Part shown: positions 7,692 through 14,805 of the stretch, piece after piece
Position numbering within the stretch: the stretch's first letter is position 1
Layout: each line of letters opens with the position of its first letter
Source: Prevotella sp.
Lineage (GTDB): Bacteria; Bacteroidota; Bacteroidia; Bacteroidales; Bacteroidaceae
Assembly (NCBI GenBank): GCA_017619445.1
Contig: JAFZSI010000053.1
Span: 20,929-84,928 of the forward strand
Direction of reading: 5' to 3'
Length of the DNA stretch: 64,000 bases
Position numbers and translations under genes: made by a program
The notes under the pieces: model-generated
The model's database searches: none
Seen by the model: the letters and a program-made list of their open reading frames with translations, nothing else
What the model was told of the DNA's origin: nothing

Positions 7692-8738
7692 TTATTCCCC
7701 GGTTCTGGGACGCAGGCGGAAACGGGCAACGAGGGGCAGGTGGTCGCTGTAACCGCCATTGTAGCGATAGGCGCGATAGGTGCGGCGGGGCTGCAGTCCA
7801 CCGTATTTGTCGTCTTTCTCCATCAGGAAAGGCGCATCAAAGATGTAGCAGCTGTCAAGGCAAGCGGCCAGAGCGGGGCTGGTAAGAATCTGGTCAAGGC
7901 TGCCCCATTCGCCCTGATAGCGGTAAGTGCCCCGGGCCCCGTGGGTACCCCTTGCATTGCGGGCCACGTTGACGAGCCCGTGCTGCTCGTAGCGGCGCAA
8001 CGAACTTTCGGCAACATAGGCATTGAAGTCACCCGCAACGATGATACGGGCCTCTGCATCATGGCAACGGATGGAGTCGATGGACTGGCAAATGCGCTCG
8101 GCCACGCGCAGGCGGAAAGGGCGCGAGGCACGCTCGCCCCCATAGCGGCTGGGGGCATGGACGACGAAAACATGGAGCGTGTCGCCGTTCATCACCTCGC
8201 CTGCGGCATAGAGAATGTCGCGCGTGGCATGGCGGCCTTGGGGCAGAACAACGCGCAGGGCATGGTAGTGAAGCAGGCGGAACGCAAATGGCGAATAGAG
8301 CAACGCCACATCGATGCCCCGCTCATCGTTTGATTGGGTCATCACGTATTCGTAGCCGGCCTTGCGCAGCAGTGAGCGGCGCGAAAGTGCCACAAGCACG
8401 CTGTCGTTTTCAACTTCCGAGAGGGCAACAAGGTCGGGCAATGCCCACGAGCCGTCGGCCTGCTCTCCGCAGGCGATGATTTCCTGCCCGATGCTGTTCA
8501 GCTTGCGCCAGTATTTGCGGGGTGTCCAGCGACGTATGGCATCGGGCAGCCACTCGTTGTCGTTGTACAGCGAGTCGTCGGCACAATCAAACAGGTTTTC
8601 GCAGTTCAACTCCACCAACGTGAGGGGATAGCCATCAGAGTCGTCGTTAGTATCAGGGATAAAAGCGTTTGCCGGAGCCAGCCAACAGGCTAACCCCAGC
8701 AATAAGAAAAGCAAGGATTTCAATGTAGGTCGAATCAT
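7692..8738 (-). CDS. Exported endonuclease/exonuclease/phosphatase (EEP) family protein
   Basis: A 348-residue protein with an N-terminal signal peptide (LLFLLLGLACWLAPANAF). The EEP fold is indicated by LVELNCENLFDCADDSL (metal-binding Asn and Glu), LVALSEVENDSVL, VVHAPSRYGGERAS, IIVAGDFNAYVAE and the terminal YRYNGGYSDHLPLVARF. These are the catalytic Asn, Glu, Asp and His blocks of the family. The substrate (nucleic acid, lipid or sugar phosphate) cannot be told. Its start overlaps the end of tyrA by 4 bases, so it is the last gene of the aromatic amino acid operon, an unexpected partner that may simply be translationally coupled. Confidence 0.88.
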   Translation of the reverse strand: MIRPTLKSLLFLLLGLACWLAPANAFIPDTNDDSDGYPLTLVELNCENLFDCADDSLYNDNEWLPDAIRRWTPRKYWRKLNSIGQEIIACGEQADGSWALPDLVALSEVENDSVLVALSRRSLLRKAGYEYVMTQSNDERGIDVALLYSPFAFRLLHYHALRVVLPQGRHATRDILYAAGEVMNGDTLHVFVVHAPSRYGGERASRPFRLRVAERICQSIDSIRCHDAEARIIVAGDFNAYVAESSLRRYEQHGLVNVARNARGTHGARGTYRYQGEWGSLDQILTSPALAACLDSCYIFDAPFLMEKDDKYGGLQPRRTYRAYRYNGGYSDHLPLVARFRLRPRTGE

Positions 8739-9529
8739 GCTTTTATCTCGATGTCGCGCCTGACGTTGTCACGAATCTTGCGCAGATACTGGTGCATGGC
8801 TTCCGCATCGCGGTTGTCGATAATCTCGAGCAGCTCTTTCAGTTCGGTGCGAATCTGTGCCACCTGTCCTGGCGTGTAGGGATTGAACAGAATTTCCTGC
8901 AATAGATAGTCGTCCTCGTTCAATACGCCCTTGGCAATGCGCATGTGGCGTTTGAACGTGGTGCCCGGCGCATCCTGGTGTTTCATGACAGCGGCGAAGA
9001 CGAAAGTGCTGACAAAGGGAATGGAAAGCGAGTAGGCCACGGTCTGGTCGTGCTCCTCGAAACTGTATTCATAGATGTTGAGCCCCAACTTCTGGTAGAG
9101 GTCTTTGAAGAACAGACGGCCGATGAAGTCGCCCTCGGTGATGATGATGGCATTCTCCTCGCTCAGCTGGTTGAGGTTGGCAAACGTGGGGCCGAACATG
9201 GGGTGCGACGAGGCGTAGCGCATGCCAGCCTGCTCATAAAACTCCTTGAGGTCGGTCTTCACCGAGGCGATGTCGCTCAGGATGCAGTCCTTTGGAAGAT
9301 AAGGCATAACATCCCTGAAGGCGGGAATGGTGTATTTCAGCGTCACGGCATTGATGACCAGCTCGGGTTTGAACTGGCCAATCTCCTCTAACTGGGTGAA
9401 ACGCTGGCAGTTGTAGGTGAAGCGCATGCGCTTGGGGTCTTTCTCAAACACCGCCACCTCGTGCTCAAAACTCAGCAGGTCGATGAAGAAGCTGCCCATC
9501 TTGCCTGCTCCAAGTACTAAGATTTTCAT
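8735..9529 (-). CDS. tyrA: Prephenate dehydrogenase TyrA
   Basis: A 264-residue NAD(P)-dependent enzyme of tyrosine biosynthesis that converts prephenate to 4-hydroxyphenylpyruvate. The Rossmann start ILVLGAGKMGSFFIDLL is clear. DIASVKTDLKEFYEQ and SSHPMFGPTFANL match the conserved TyrA blocks, including the His of SHPMFGP. No ACT domain is fused to it, so feedback control may reside elsewhere. It lies downstream of DAHP synthase-chorismate mutase with a 167-base repeat-bearing gap, within the attenuator-controlled operon. Confidence 0.92.
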   Translation of the reverse strand: MKILVLGAGKMGSFFIDLLSFEHEVAVFEKDPKRMRFTYNCQRFTQLEEIGQFKPELVINAVTLKYTIPAFRDVMPYLPKDCILSDIASVKTDLKEFYEQAGMRYASSHPMFGPTFANLNQLSEENAIIITEGDFIGRLFFKDLYQKLGLNIYEYSFEEHDQTVAYSLSIPFVSTFVFAAVMKHQDAPGTTFKRHMRIAKGVLNEDDYLLQEILFNPYTPGQVAQIRTELKELLEIIDNRDAEAMHQYLRKIRDNVRRDIEIKA

Positions 9530-9544
9530 TGAATTTTTATTTTA

Positions 9545-9695
9545 TGGGAGTTAACTGGAGTTAGCTGGAGTTAACTGAAGTTATCGCGGTCTTCGACCGC
9601 TCAGGGAGTTAACTGACAACAGTTCAGCATATGTCCGCTAACTACCGATTTTTCGCTTTGCTCAAGGCACTCCTCCCATTAACTCCCGATAACTC
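9545..9695. repeat. GGAGTTAACT repeat array between tyrA and the DAHP synthase gene
   Basis: The gap inside the operon contains several GGAGTTAACTG/GAGTTAGCTG words, a GCGGTCTTCGACCGC palindrome and a CGCTTTGCTCAAGGCACTCC word of the repeat family seen at 1702-1770. There is no coding signal. Confidence 0.6.
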
Positions 9696-9696
9696 C

Positions 9697-10761
9697 TTAC
9701 CTATTAATTATCTCCATCTGCTGGCGTACACTCTCCTGATGGACAGCCTCGAACACCGACTTCACAAACTCGCTGTCCATGCTGCACAGAGCACCCTGCG
9801 CACCGCGCTTGTCAATGATTTCGTTGTAACGGGTAGGCTGCAGGACGGTCATGTTGTGCTCGCGCTTATACGTACCAATCTCACGGCAGACGCGCATACG
9901 CTTGGCCAGGAGTTCCACCAACTGATTGTCAATCTCGTCAATCTGCTTGCGCAGCTCGTGAATGCCCTCGGTGGTCACCTTTTCATCGCGGATGACCAAC
10001 AGCGACAGGATGAAGTCCAGCACATCGGGCGTTACCTGTTGCTTGGCATCGCTCCACGCCTCGTCGGGCGAGCAGTGGCTCTCGACAATCAAACCGTCAA
10101 AGCCCAGGTCCATAGCCTGCTGACAAAGCGGCGCAATGAGCTCGCGGCGGCCTCCAATGTGACTGGGGTCGCTGATGAGCGGCAGTTGCGGAATGCGGCG
10201 GCGCAACTCAATGGGTATCTGCCACATGGGCAGGTTGCGATACATTTTCTTGTCATAGCTGGAGAAACCGCGATGAATGGCACCCAATCGCTTCACGCCA
10301 GCCTGGTTGAGACGCTCCAGCGCGCCAATCCACAACTCCAAATCGGGGTTGACGGGGTTTTTTACAAACACGGGTATATCGACACCTTGCAGCGCATCGG
10401 CCAGGGCCTGCATGGCAAAGGGATTGGCCGACGTGCGAGCACCTATCCAGAGTATGTCGATGCCGTATTTCAAGGCCAGTTCCACATGCTCGGGAGTAGC
10501 CACCTCGGTTGACACCTTCATGCCTGTTTCGTCTTTCACTTGCTTCATCCATGGCAGGGCTATCTCGCCGTTGCCCTCGAATCCGCCAGGCTTGGTGCGC
10601 GGTTTCCACACACCGGCGCGGAAGTTGTGGCAGCCTTTCGAGGCCAACTGGCGGGCTGTGGTCATCACTTGTTCCTCGGTCTCAGCCGAACAGGGGCCGG
10701 CAATCACGAACGGACGTTCGTTGTCGCTCGGCAGATTCAGTTTCTCTAATTCCAGTTCCAT
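9697..10761 (-). CDS. Bifunctional DAHP synthase / chorismate mutase
   Basis: A 354-residue two-domain enzyme. Residues about 1-255 form a type I (KDOPS-like) 3-deoxy-7-phosphoheptulonate synthase: PFVIAGPCSAETEEQV, FRAGVWKPRTKPGGFEGNG, FVKNPVNPDLELWIGALERL and LISDPSHIGGRRELI. From about residue 263 comes an AroQ-type chorismate mutase (IHELRKQIDEIDNQLVELLA followed by KRMRVCREIGTYK). It supplies the first committed step of the shikimate route and the branch to prephenate. The start lies 2 bases after the aminotransferase stop. Placement with pheA and tyrA gives a complete prephenate-to-Phe/Tyr branch. Confidence 0.95.
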   Translation of the reverse strand: MELELEKLNLPSDNERPFVIAGPCSAETEEQVMTTARQLASKGCHNFRAGVWKPRTKPGGFEGNGEIALPWMKQVKDETGMKVSTEVATPEHVELALKYGIDILWIGARTSANPFAMQALADALQGVDIPVFVKNPVNPDLELWIGALERLNQAGVKRLGAIHRGFSSYDKKMYRNLPMWQIPIELRRRIPQLPLISDPSHIGGRRELIAPLCQQAMDLGFDGLIVESHCSPDEAWSDAKQQVTPDVLDFILSLLVIRDEKVTTEGIHELRKQIDEIDNQLVELLAKRMRVCREIGTYKREHNMTVLQPTRYNEIIDKRGAQGALCSMDSEFVKSVFEAVHQESVRQQMEIINR

Positions 10762-10763
10762 CG

Positions 10764-11945
10764 TTATATTGCTTTTTTAATTCTTTCTAATGCTTGTTCT
10801 ATCTTTTCCTCCTTGGCGCAAAGCGAAATGCGGATGTAGCGTTCACCATTGGAACCAAAAATAAAGCCGGGGGTGATGAACACACGGGCCTCGTGGAGCA
10901 CACGCTCGGTGAGTTCTTCCGCATTTTTGTATTTGTCGGGAATCTTACCCCAGAGGAACATGCCCACCTGGGCAGGATCGCAGGTGCAGCCTAAGACGCG
11001 CATGATTTCCTCGGCATGGCGGCGGCGCGCTGCATAGACGGCACGGTTGGCCTGTTCGTGCCACTCGGGAGCATTGCGGTAGGCTTCCGCGGCGGCCAAC
11101 TGCAAGCCACGGAAAGTGCCGCTGTCAATATTGCTCTTCACTTTCAGAATCCAGGAGATAAAAGTGGCGTTGGTGGCACAGAGTCCCACACGCCAGCCGG
11201 GCATGTTATGGCTTTTTGACATGGAGTTGAACTCAATGCAACAGTCTTTGGCTCCCGGAACCTGTAGCAGCGAGATGGGATGCTCGTTGAGGATGAACGA
11301 ATAGGGATTGTCATTGACCACTACAATGCCTTTTTCGCGGGCAAAGCGCACCAGCCGCTCGTATGTCTGCATCTGTGCGTTGGCACCGGTGGGCATGTTG
11401 GGATAGTTGGTCCACATCAGCTTCACGCGGCTCAGGTCCATCTGCTCCAGTGCTTCAAAATCGGGCTGCCAGCCATTGTCCTCGCGCAGGTCGTAGTTCA
11501 CCACCTCTGCGCCAAGCAACTTTGAGAGCGACGTATAAGTGGGGTAGCCAGGATTGGGCACCAGCACCTGGTCGCCAGGATTGACGAAGGCCAATGTGAC
11601 GTGCAGAATGCCTTCTTTCGAGCCGATGAGCGGCTGGATTTCTGTCTTCGGGTCAAGTTCCACCCCATACCAGCGCTGATAGAAACCTGCCATGGCCTCG
11701 CGCAGCTCGGGTGTGCCCATGGTGGGCTAATAGCCGTGCGCGTCAGGTCGGCGGGCCACCTCGCACAGTTTCTCAATGGTCTGCGGCGAGGGCGGCATGT
11801 CAGGGCTGCCGATGGCCAGACTGATGATGTCGCGGCCTTCGGCATTGAGCCGGGCCACCTCCTTCAGTTTGCGGCTGAAATAGTACTCACTGACAAGCGA
11901 CAGACGCTCGGCAGGCTGTATGGTCTTAATTGGTTTGTTTTCCAT
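10764..11945 (-). pseudogene. Class I/II aminotransferase interrupted by one in-frame amber codon
   Basis: The full frame would give 393 residues of a PLP-dependent class I/II aminotransferase, from MENKPIKTIQPAERL to the stop at 10764. TAG occurs at codon 73 (11727-11729), inside the conserved block HGY-stop-PTMGTPELREAMAGFY, where relatives have Gln. A single CAG to TAG change explains it. All else is intact, including the PLP lysine in NSMSKSHNMPGWRVG near residue 243. An ATG six bases beyond the stop (11720) could allow reinitiation of a 318-residue form lacking the N-terminal arm. In this operon the enzyme would transaminate aromatic 2-oxoacids. It may be a pseudogene, a strain polymorphism or a sequencing error. 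The start overlaps the end of pheA by 20 bases. Confidence 0.85.
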
Positions 11946-12768
11946 CTTCGTACTCTCCTAATATCTTTAAGTCTTTGGTCAACGGAATAATCGCATCGAT
12001 TGACTGGCGGTAGCGCGTCAGGTCGTCGTACATCACATCTACATAGAACAGGTATTCCCATTCGCGCCCGATGATGGGCAGCGACTGAATCTTGGTAAGA
12101 TTGATTTTGTAGAACGAGAGGATGGCCAGCACATGCGAGAGCGAGCCTTCCTCGTGTGGCAACGCAAAAACAATGCTCGACTTGTTGGCCTTGGTCAGCG
12201 GGCGCAGCATGTCGGCCTTGTTGGGATTGCTCACCACCAGGAAACGGGTGAAATTGTGCTTATTATCCTCGATGTGGTCCTCTAGTATTTTCAGGCCATA
12301 CATGCGGGCAGCATCAGCGTGGCAGATGGCTGCCCAGCCTCGGCAATTATACTCTGCAATGTATTTGGCCGAGCCCGCGGTGTCCTCGCTCTCCACATTT
12401 TTGATGGCGGGATGGTTGGCCAAAAACTGCCGGCACTGCATGAGTGCCACAGGATGCGAGTGCACTTCCTCAATCGTGGCCCAGCTGTCTTCAGGCAGAC
12501 AGCAAATGCAGTGGCTGATGTGCAACTTGTGCTCGCCCACCACGGTGGTGCCCGAATCGCGCAGCAGCTCGTAGTTGTGCAACAGGCTGCCCGCAATAGT
12601 GTTTTCGATGGCCAACATGCCGATGGCCGTCGGGTCGCGCTTCATGTTCTCGAACACCTGTTCGAATGTGGAGCAACAGATAAGCTGTATCTGCTCACCG
12701 TCGAAATACTGATGCGCCGCTATGTCGTGGAACGACCCCAGCAATCCTTGTATGGCTATTCGTTTCAT
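11926..12768 (-). CDS. pheA: Prephenate dehydratase PheA (monofunctional, with ACT domain)
   Basis: A 280-residue enzyme converting prephenate to phenylpyruvate. The N-terminal catalytic domain shows IAIQGLLGSFHDIAAHQYF, PIGMLAIENT-like text (AIGMLAIENTIAGSLLHNY) and NFTRFLVVS, the TRF motif needed for catalysis. From about residue 190 an ACT domain follows (EGSLSHVLAILSFYKINLTK, then IQSLPIIG), where phenylalanine would bind for feedback inhibition. No chorismate mutase domain is present; that activity is fused to the DAHP synthase two genes downstream. It is the first structural gene after the Tyr/Phe-rich leader peptide and terminator. Confidence 0.95.
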   Translation of the reverse strand: MKRIAIQGLLGSFHDIAAHQYFDGEQIQLICCSTFEQVFENMKRDPTAIGMLAIENTIAGSLLHNYELLRDSGTTVVGEHKLHISHCICCLPEDSWATIEEVHSHPVALMQCRQFLANHPAIKNVESEDTAGSAKYIAEYNCRGWAAICHADAARMYGLKILEDHIEDNKHNFTRFLVVSNPNKADMLRPLTKANKSSIVFALPHEEGSLSHVLAILSFYKINLTKIQSLPIIGREWEYLFYVDVMYDDLTRYRQSIDAIIPLTKDLKILGEYEDGKQTN

Positions 12769-12801
12769 TGAACTTAAACTTTTGAGGTTTTAAACTATGC
12801 T

Positions 12802-12853
12802 CTGTTTAAGGGGATTTGCAATCCCCGCTGTTTAAGGGGATTTACAATCCCCG
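12802..12853. repeat. Two tandem 26-base repeats with hairpin potential in the pheA leader
   Basis: Units at 12802-12827 and 12828-12853 read CTGTTTAAGGGGATTTGCAA plus TCCCCG and differ at one base. Each can fold through GGGGATT/AATCCCC. They lie between the attenuator terminator and the pheA start codon. A related single word is at 43476-43502. Confidence 0.75.
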
Positions 12854-12857
12854 CTGT

Positions 12858-12894
12858 AAAAAAAATCCCGCTCACAAATGGTTGTGAAGCGGGA
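12858..12894 (-). terminator. Intrinsic terminator of the pheA attenuator
   Basis: On the minus strand TCCCGCTTCACAA, a short loop and TTGTGAGCGGGA form a stem with one bulge (12866-12894), followed directly by eight U (12858-12865). It lies about 45 bases after the leader peptide stop and about 90 bases before pheA, so it would stop transcription before the structural genes unless an alternative pairing forms. Confidence 0.9.
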
Positions 12895-12960
12895 CCTTTA
12901 TGTATCATCTCTTTGGGTCTTCATCTTAAGTTGAACTCTACACGCAACTTCCCGCTTCAC
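12884..12960 (-). promoter_or_regulatory. Antiterminator pairing of the pheA attenuator
   Basis: The last codons of the leader peptide contain GTGAAGCGGGA (12950-12960, minus strand), which is perfectly complementary over 11 bases to TCCCGCTTCAC, the first arm of the terminator (12884-12894). The two pairings exclude each other. A ribosome stalled at the Tyr/Phe codons (12971-12994) leaves GTGAAGCGGGA free, favouring read-through. A ribosome that reaches the stop at 12938 covers part of it and favours termination. The logic is inferred from the classical attenuation mechanism. Confidence 0.85.
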
Positions 12961-13015
12961 AGTGGCCTGCAAAGTAAAAATAGAAGTAATAATACGAAGC
13001 GTTCAGTGCGTTCAT
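12938..13015 (-). CDS. Tyr/Phe-rich leader peptide of the aromatic amino acid operon
   Basis: A 25-codon open frame, MNALNASYYYFYFYFAGHCE followed by AGSCV and a TAG stop. Eight consecutive codons (12971-12994) are Tyr Tyr Tyr Phe Tyr Phe Tyr Phe. The start is about 20 bases downstream of the predicted transcription start of a well-matched promoter (13042-13072). The end of the frame overlaps the antiterminator strand. The amino acids counted are exactly the products of the downstream genes pheA and tyrA. The peptide itself probably has no function; its translation speed is the sensor. Chance is an unlikely explanation for eight aromatic codons in this position and context. Confidence 0.9.
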   Translation of the reverse strand: MNALNASYYYFYFYFAGHCEAGSCV

Positions 13016-13041
13016 TCTTCTGATTTTTTAAATTTCGGTTG

Positions 13042-13072
13042 CAAAAGTAAAACATTTTTGCGAAACACGCAA
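13042..13072 (-). promoter_or_regulatory. Promoter of the pheA operon
   Basis: On the minus strand TTG (13070-13072), a 20-base spacer and TACTTTTG (13042-13049) match the Bacteroidetes -33/-7 consensus. Transcription should begin near 13034, giving a leader of about 265 bases before pheA. Confidence 0.8.
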
Positions 13073-13175
13073 CAATTTGGCAGAAAAAATGCAAAAAACA
13101 TTTCATTTTATGCGCAAACAGCAAAAAAAAGAAAAATAAAAACACCACAATGAAACACTTTACGGAAGTTTTTCC

Positions 13176-13183
13176 TATTTTTG
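13176..13183 (+). promoter_or_regulatory. Promoter -7 element upstream of the 13272 gene
   Basis: TATTTTTG followed by CACC matches the TAnnTTTG -7 element. I see no clear TTG at the -33 position. It is about 90 bases before the start of the outer membrane protein gene, with a CTCACGGAACTTC repeat word in between. Confidence 0.5.
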
Positions 13184-13271
13184 CACCGACAAGGCGAGGC
13201 TTGTCAACATTTACAATTTACGGACTTTTCGTGAAACTCACGGAACTTCAATTTCTCTAATAGTTCGGTCT

Positions 13272-14066
13272 ATGAATAAACGGCGCACCATATTCATATT
13301 GTTGGCGATACTGTCTGCCACGCTCCTGCAGGCTCAGGAAGTTAACCGTCAGTTGCCGTCCACCGTGGATACCATCAAATATCGCGGCGGGGCAGCCGAT
13401 TTGCTGTTAAGCGAGACAAAAAAGAATGTTCAGGAGATTGTAAAAGACAACCGCAGATACGAAGGTATGGAGTTACGGAGCGACGCGCTGTCACTCCCAG
13501 AAGTGAACTACTTGGGGCAAGCCCGCCCAACCCTGCTGTCGCCCATGTATTGGGGTGGCTGGTATGGCTGGCAGTTGCACCAGGGCCTCAACGTGAGTCT
13601 CGGCGCTTCAGTGTTTGCACAATTCGGCAAAAACGCTTGGTATAAGGGAGCTGGTTTTCAACAGAATCTATCGATGATGTATGCACAGCCCGTGAACAAT
13701 CATCTTTCGGTGGCCGTGGGCGGTTATCTGAATAACATATCATGGGCTCATCAGTCTTTTCGTGATGCTGGCCTCAACGCCATCATTGGCTATCGCTTCA
13801 ACAACCGTTGGGAAGCTTACTTGTACGGACAGAAATCGCTCACCAACAATGCCAATTCTCTTTATTATTCTACAAATCAGTATGTTGGAATGCGTTATCC
13901 CTATATGATAACGCCACTCTATGACATGAGTGCTATAGGCGACCGCATAGGAGCCGCCGTAAAATATAACTTCTCACCCACGTTCAGCATCTATGTGTCG
14001 GTAGAAGAGGTGTCATTACCCGTTAGCTCTTTGAGTCCCCCCTACCCGCCGAGGAATGAGAAATGA
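13272..14066 (+). CDS. Probable outer membrane beta-barrel protein, function unknown
   Basis: A 264-residue protein with a signal peptide (IFILLAILSATLLQAQ). The mature part is rich in alternating aromatic strands typical of barrels: GLNVSLGASVFAQFG, LSVAVGGYLNNISWAH, LNAIIGYRFNNRWEAYLYGQ, IGAAVKYNFSPTFSIYVSVE. No enzyme motif is visible. The normal barrel end seems to be near FSIYVSVEE. The last dozen residues (SLSPPYPPRNEK) come from intergenic repeat sequence (CCGAGGAATGAGAAATGAG), so the original stop may have been replaced by repeat DNA. It stands alone between the pheA leader and a minus-strand gene. Confidence 0.7.
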   Translation: MNKRRTIFILLAILSATLLQAQEVNRQLPSTVDTIKYRGGAADLLLSETKKNVQEIVKDNRRYEGMELRSDALSLPEVNYLGQARPTLLSPMYWGGWYGWQLHQGLNVSLGASVFAQFGKNAWYKGAGFQQNLSMMYAQPVNNHLSVAVGGYLNNISWAHQSFRDAGLNAIIGYRFNNRWEAYLYGQKSLTNNANSLYYSTNQYVGMRYPYMITPLYDMSAIGDRIGAAVKYNFSPTFSIYVSVEEVSLPVSSLSPPYPPRNEK

Positions 14067-14207
14067 GAGATGAAACCCACCCCAGCCCTCCCAAAGGGAG
14101 GGAGTAAGGGTGATTGGTCGTTTGGTCGTTTGGGTGAGAGGTATTCTCGTACCTCCGCACCTCCACACCCCCGTACCTCCCAAATAGAGGTTTGGGATTC
14201 TCTCCTT
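14067..14207. repeat. Short repeat-filled gap between convergent genes
   Basis: This gap contains CCCACCCCAGCCCTCCCAAA plus GGGAGGGAG (the reverse of the word found inside aroC and at 27082-27116), GTCGTTTGGTCGTTTGG words, and CCGTACCTCC/CCGCACCTCC words like those at 53558-53654. No gene. Confidence 0.6.
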
Positions 14208-14510
14208 CTATTTAAACTCAAAAAGACTGTCGAAGCCTGTCATGGCAAACACTTGCTTCAGGTCGCTGTTCATGCCAGTGATGAACAAGCGGATGCCTTT
14301 GGGCTTGGTGGATTTCAGCAAACCAAGGAACAGTCGCAGTCCACTTGAAGAAATATAATCCAAACGGGTACAGTCAAGTGTGATTTCCTGCCCGGCGAAG
14401 TCAAAGACTTGTTGCAATTCGCGCTCAGCAGAAGAGGCTGCAGCTGTGTCAAACCTGCCTTCGAAGGCTACGGTCATGTATTCTCCCAAATCTTGAATAA
14501 TTGTTCTCAT
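14208..14510 (-). CDS. STAS-domain protein (anti-sigma factor antagonist type)
   Basis: A 100-residue single-domain STAS protein. The start is MRTIIQDLGEYMTVAFEG; a longer frame upstream overlaps the promoter region and looks untranslated. The block LDCTRLDYISSSGLRLFLGL contains the conserved Asp-x-x-Ser where SpoIIAA-type proteins are phosphorylated. Such proteins bind serine-kinase anti-sigma factors, but no kinase or sigma gene is next to it. It is monocistronic and driven by a copy of the promoter-bearing repeat (14540-14621). Its partner is unknown. Confidence 0.88.
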   Translation of the reverse strand: MRTIIQDLGEYMTVAFEGRFDTAAASSAERELQQVFDFAGQEITLDCTRLDYISSSGLRLFLGLLKSTKPKGIRLFITGMNSDLKQVFAMTGFDSLFEFK

Positions 14511-14539
14511 ATTTTTAGTTCTAATGATTATTCGGAGTT

Positions 14540-14621
14540 GCAAAGGTATGAATAAGTGAGCGAAAATGCAAATTTATTTGCAATTTTCCGAACGAAAGTA
14601 CCTTCGACAGAGTCAAAGGTA
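14540..14621 (-). promoter_or_regulatory. Promoter-bearing repeat, copy B, driving the STAS gene
   Basis: Almost identical over 82 bases to 7218-7299. On the minus strand it carries TTTG, a 20-base spacer and TACCTTTG (14541-14548), about 30 bases before the STAS start codon. Orientation and distance to the gene match those at ffh. Confidence 0.8.
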
Positions 14622-14739
14622 TGAAAAAGATTAAATAATTCGGATGAAAGATGGAAAATATTCTTTTCATTATCTTTGTTTTTCTTAGAATTTAATTTTT
14701 TTTAATAACAGCTACTCTGCAATATCTGTAATTAATTCG

Positions 14740-14747
14740 TATTTTTG
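14740..14747 (+). promoter_or_regulatory. Promoter -7 element of the ABC transporter gene
   Basis: TATTTTTG followed by CACTC matches TAnnTTTG, 58 bases before the start codon at 14806. A clear -33 TTG is not seen. Confidence 0.5.
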
Positions 14748-14805
14748 CACTCAAATGTGTATTGACTTTCCCTTTCTCTGAAAGGGTGAGAATTAAAAAA
14801 GACAG

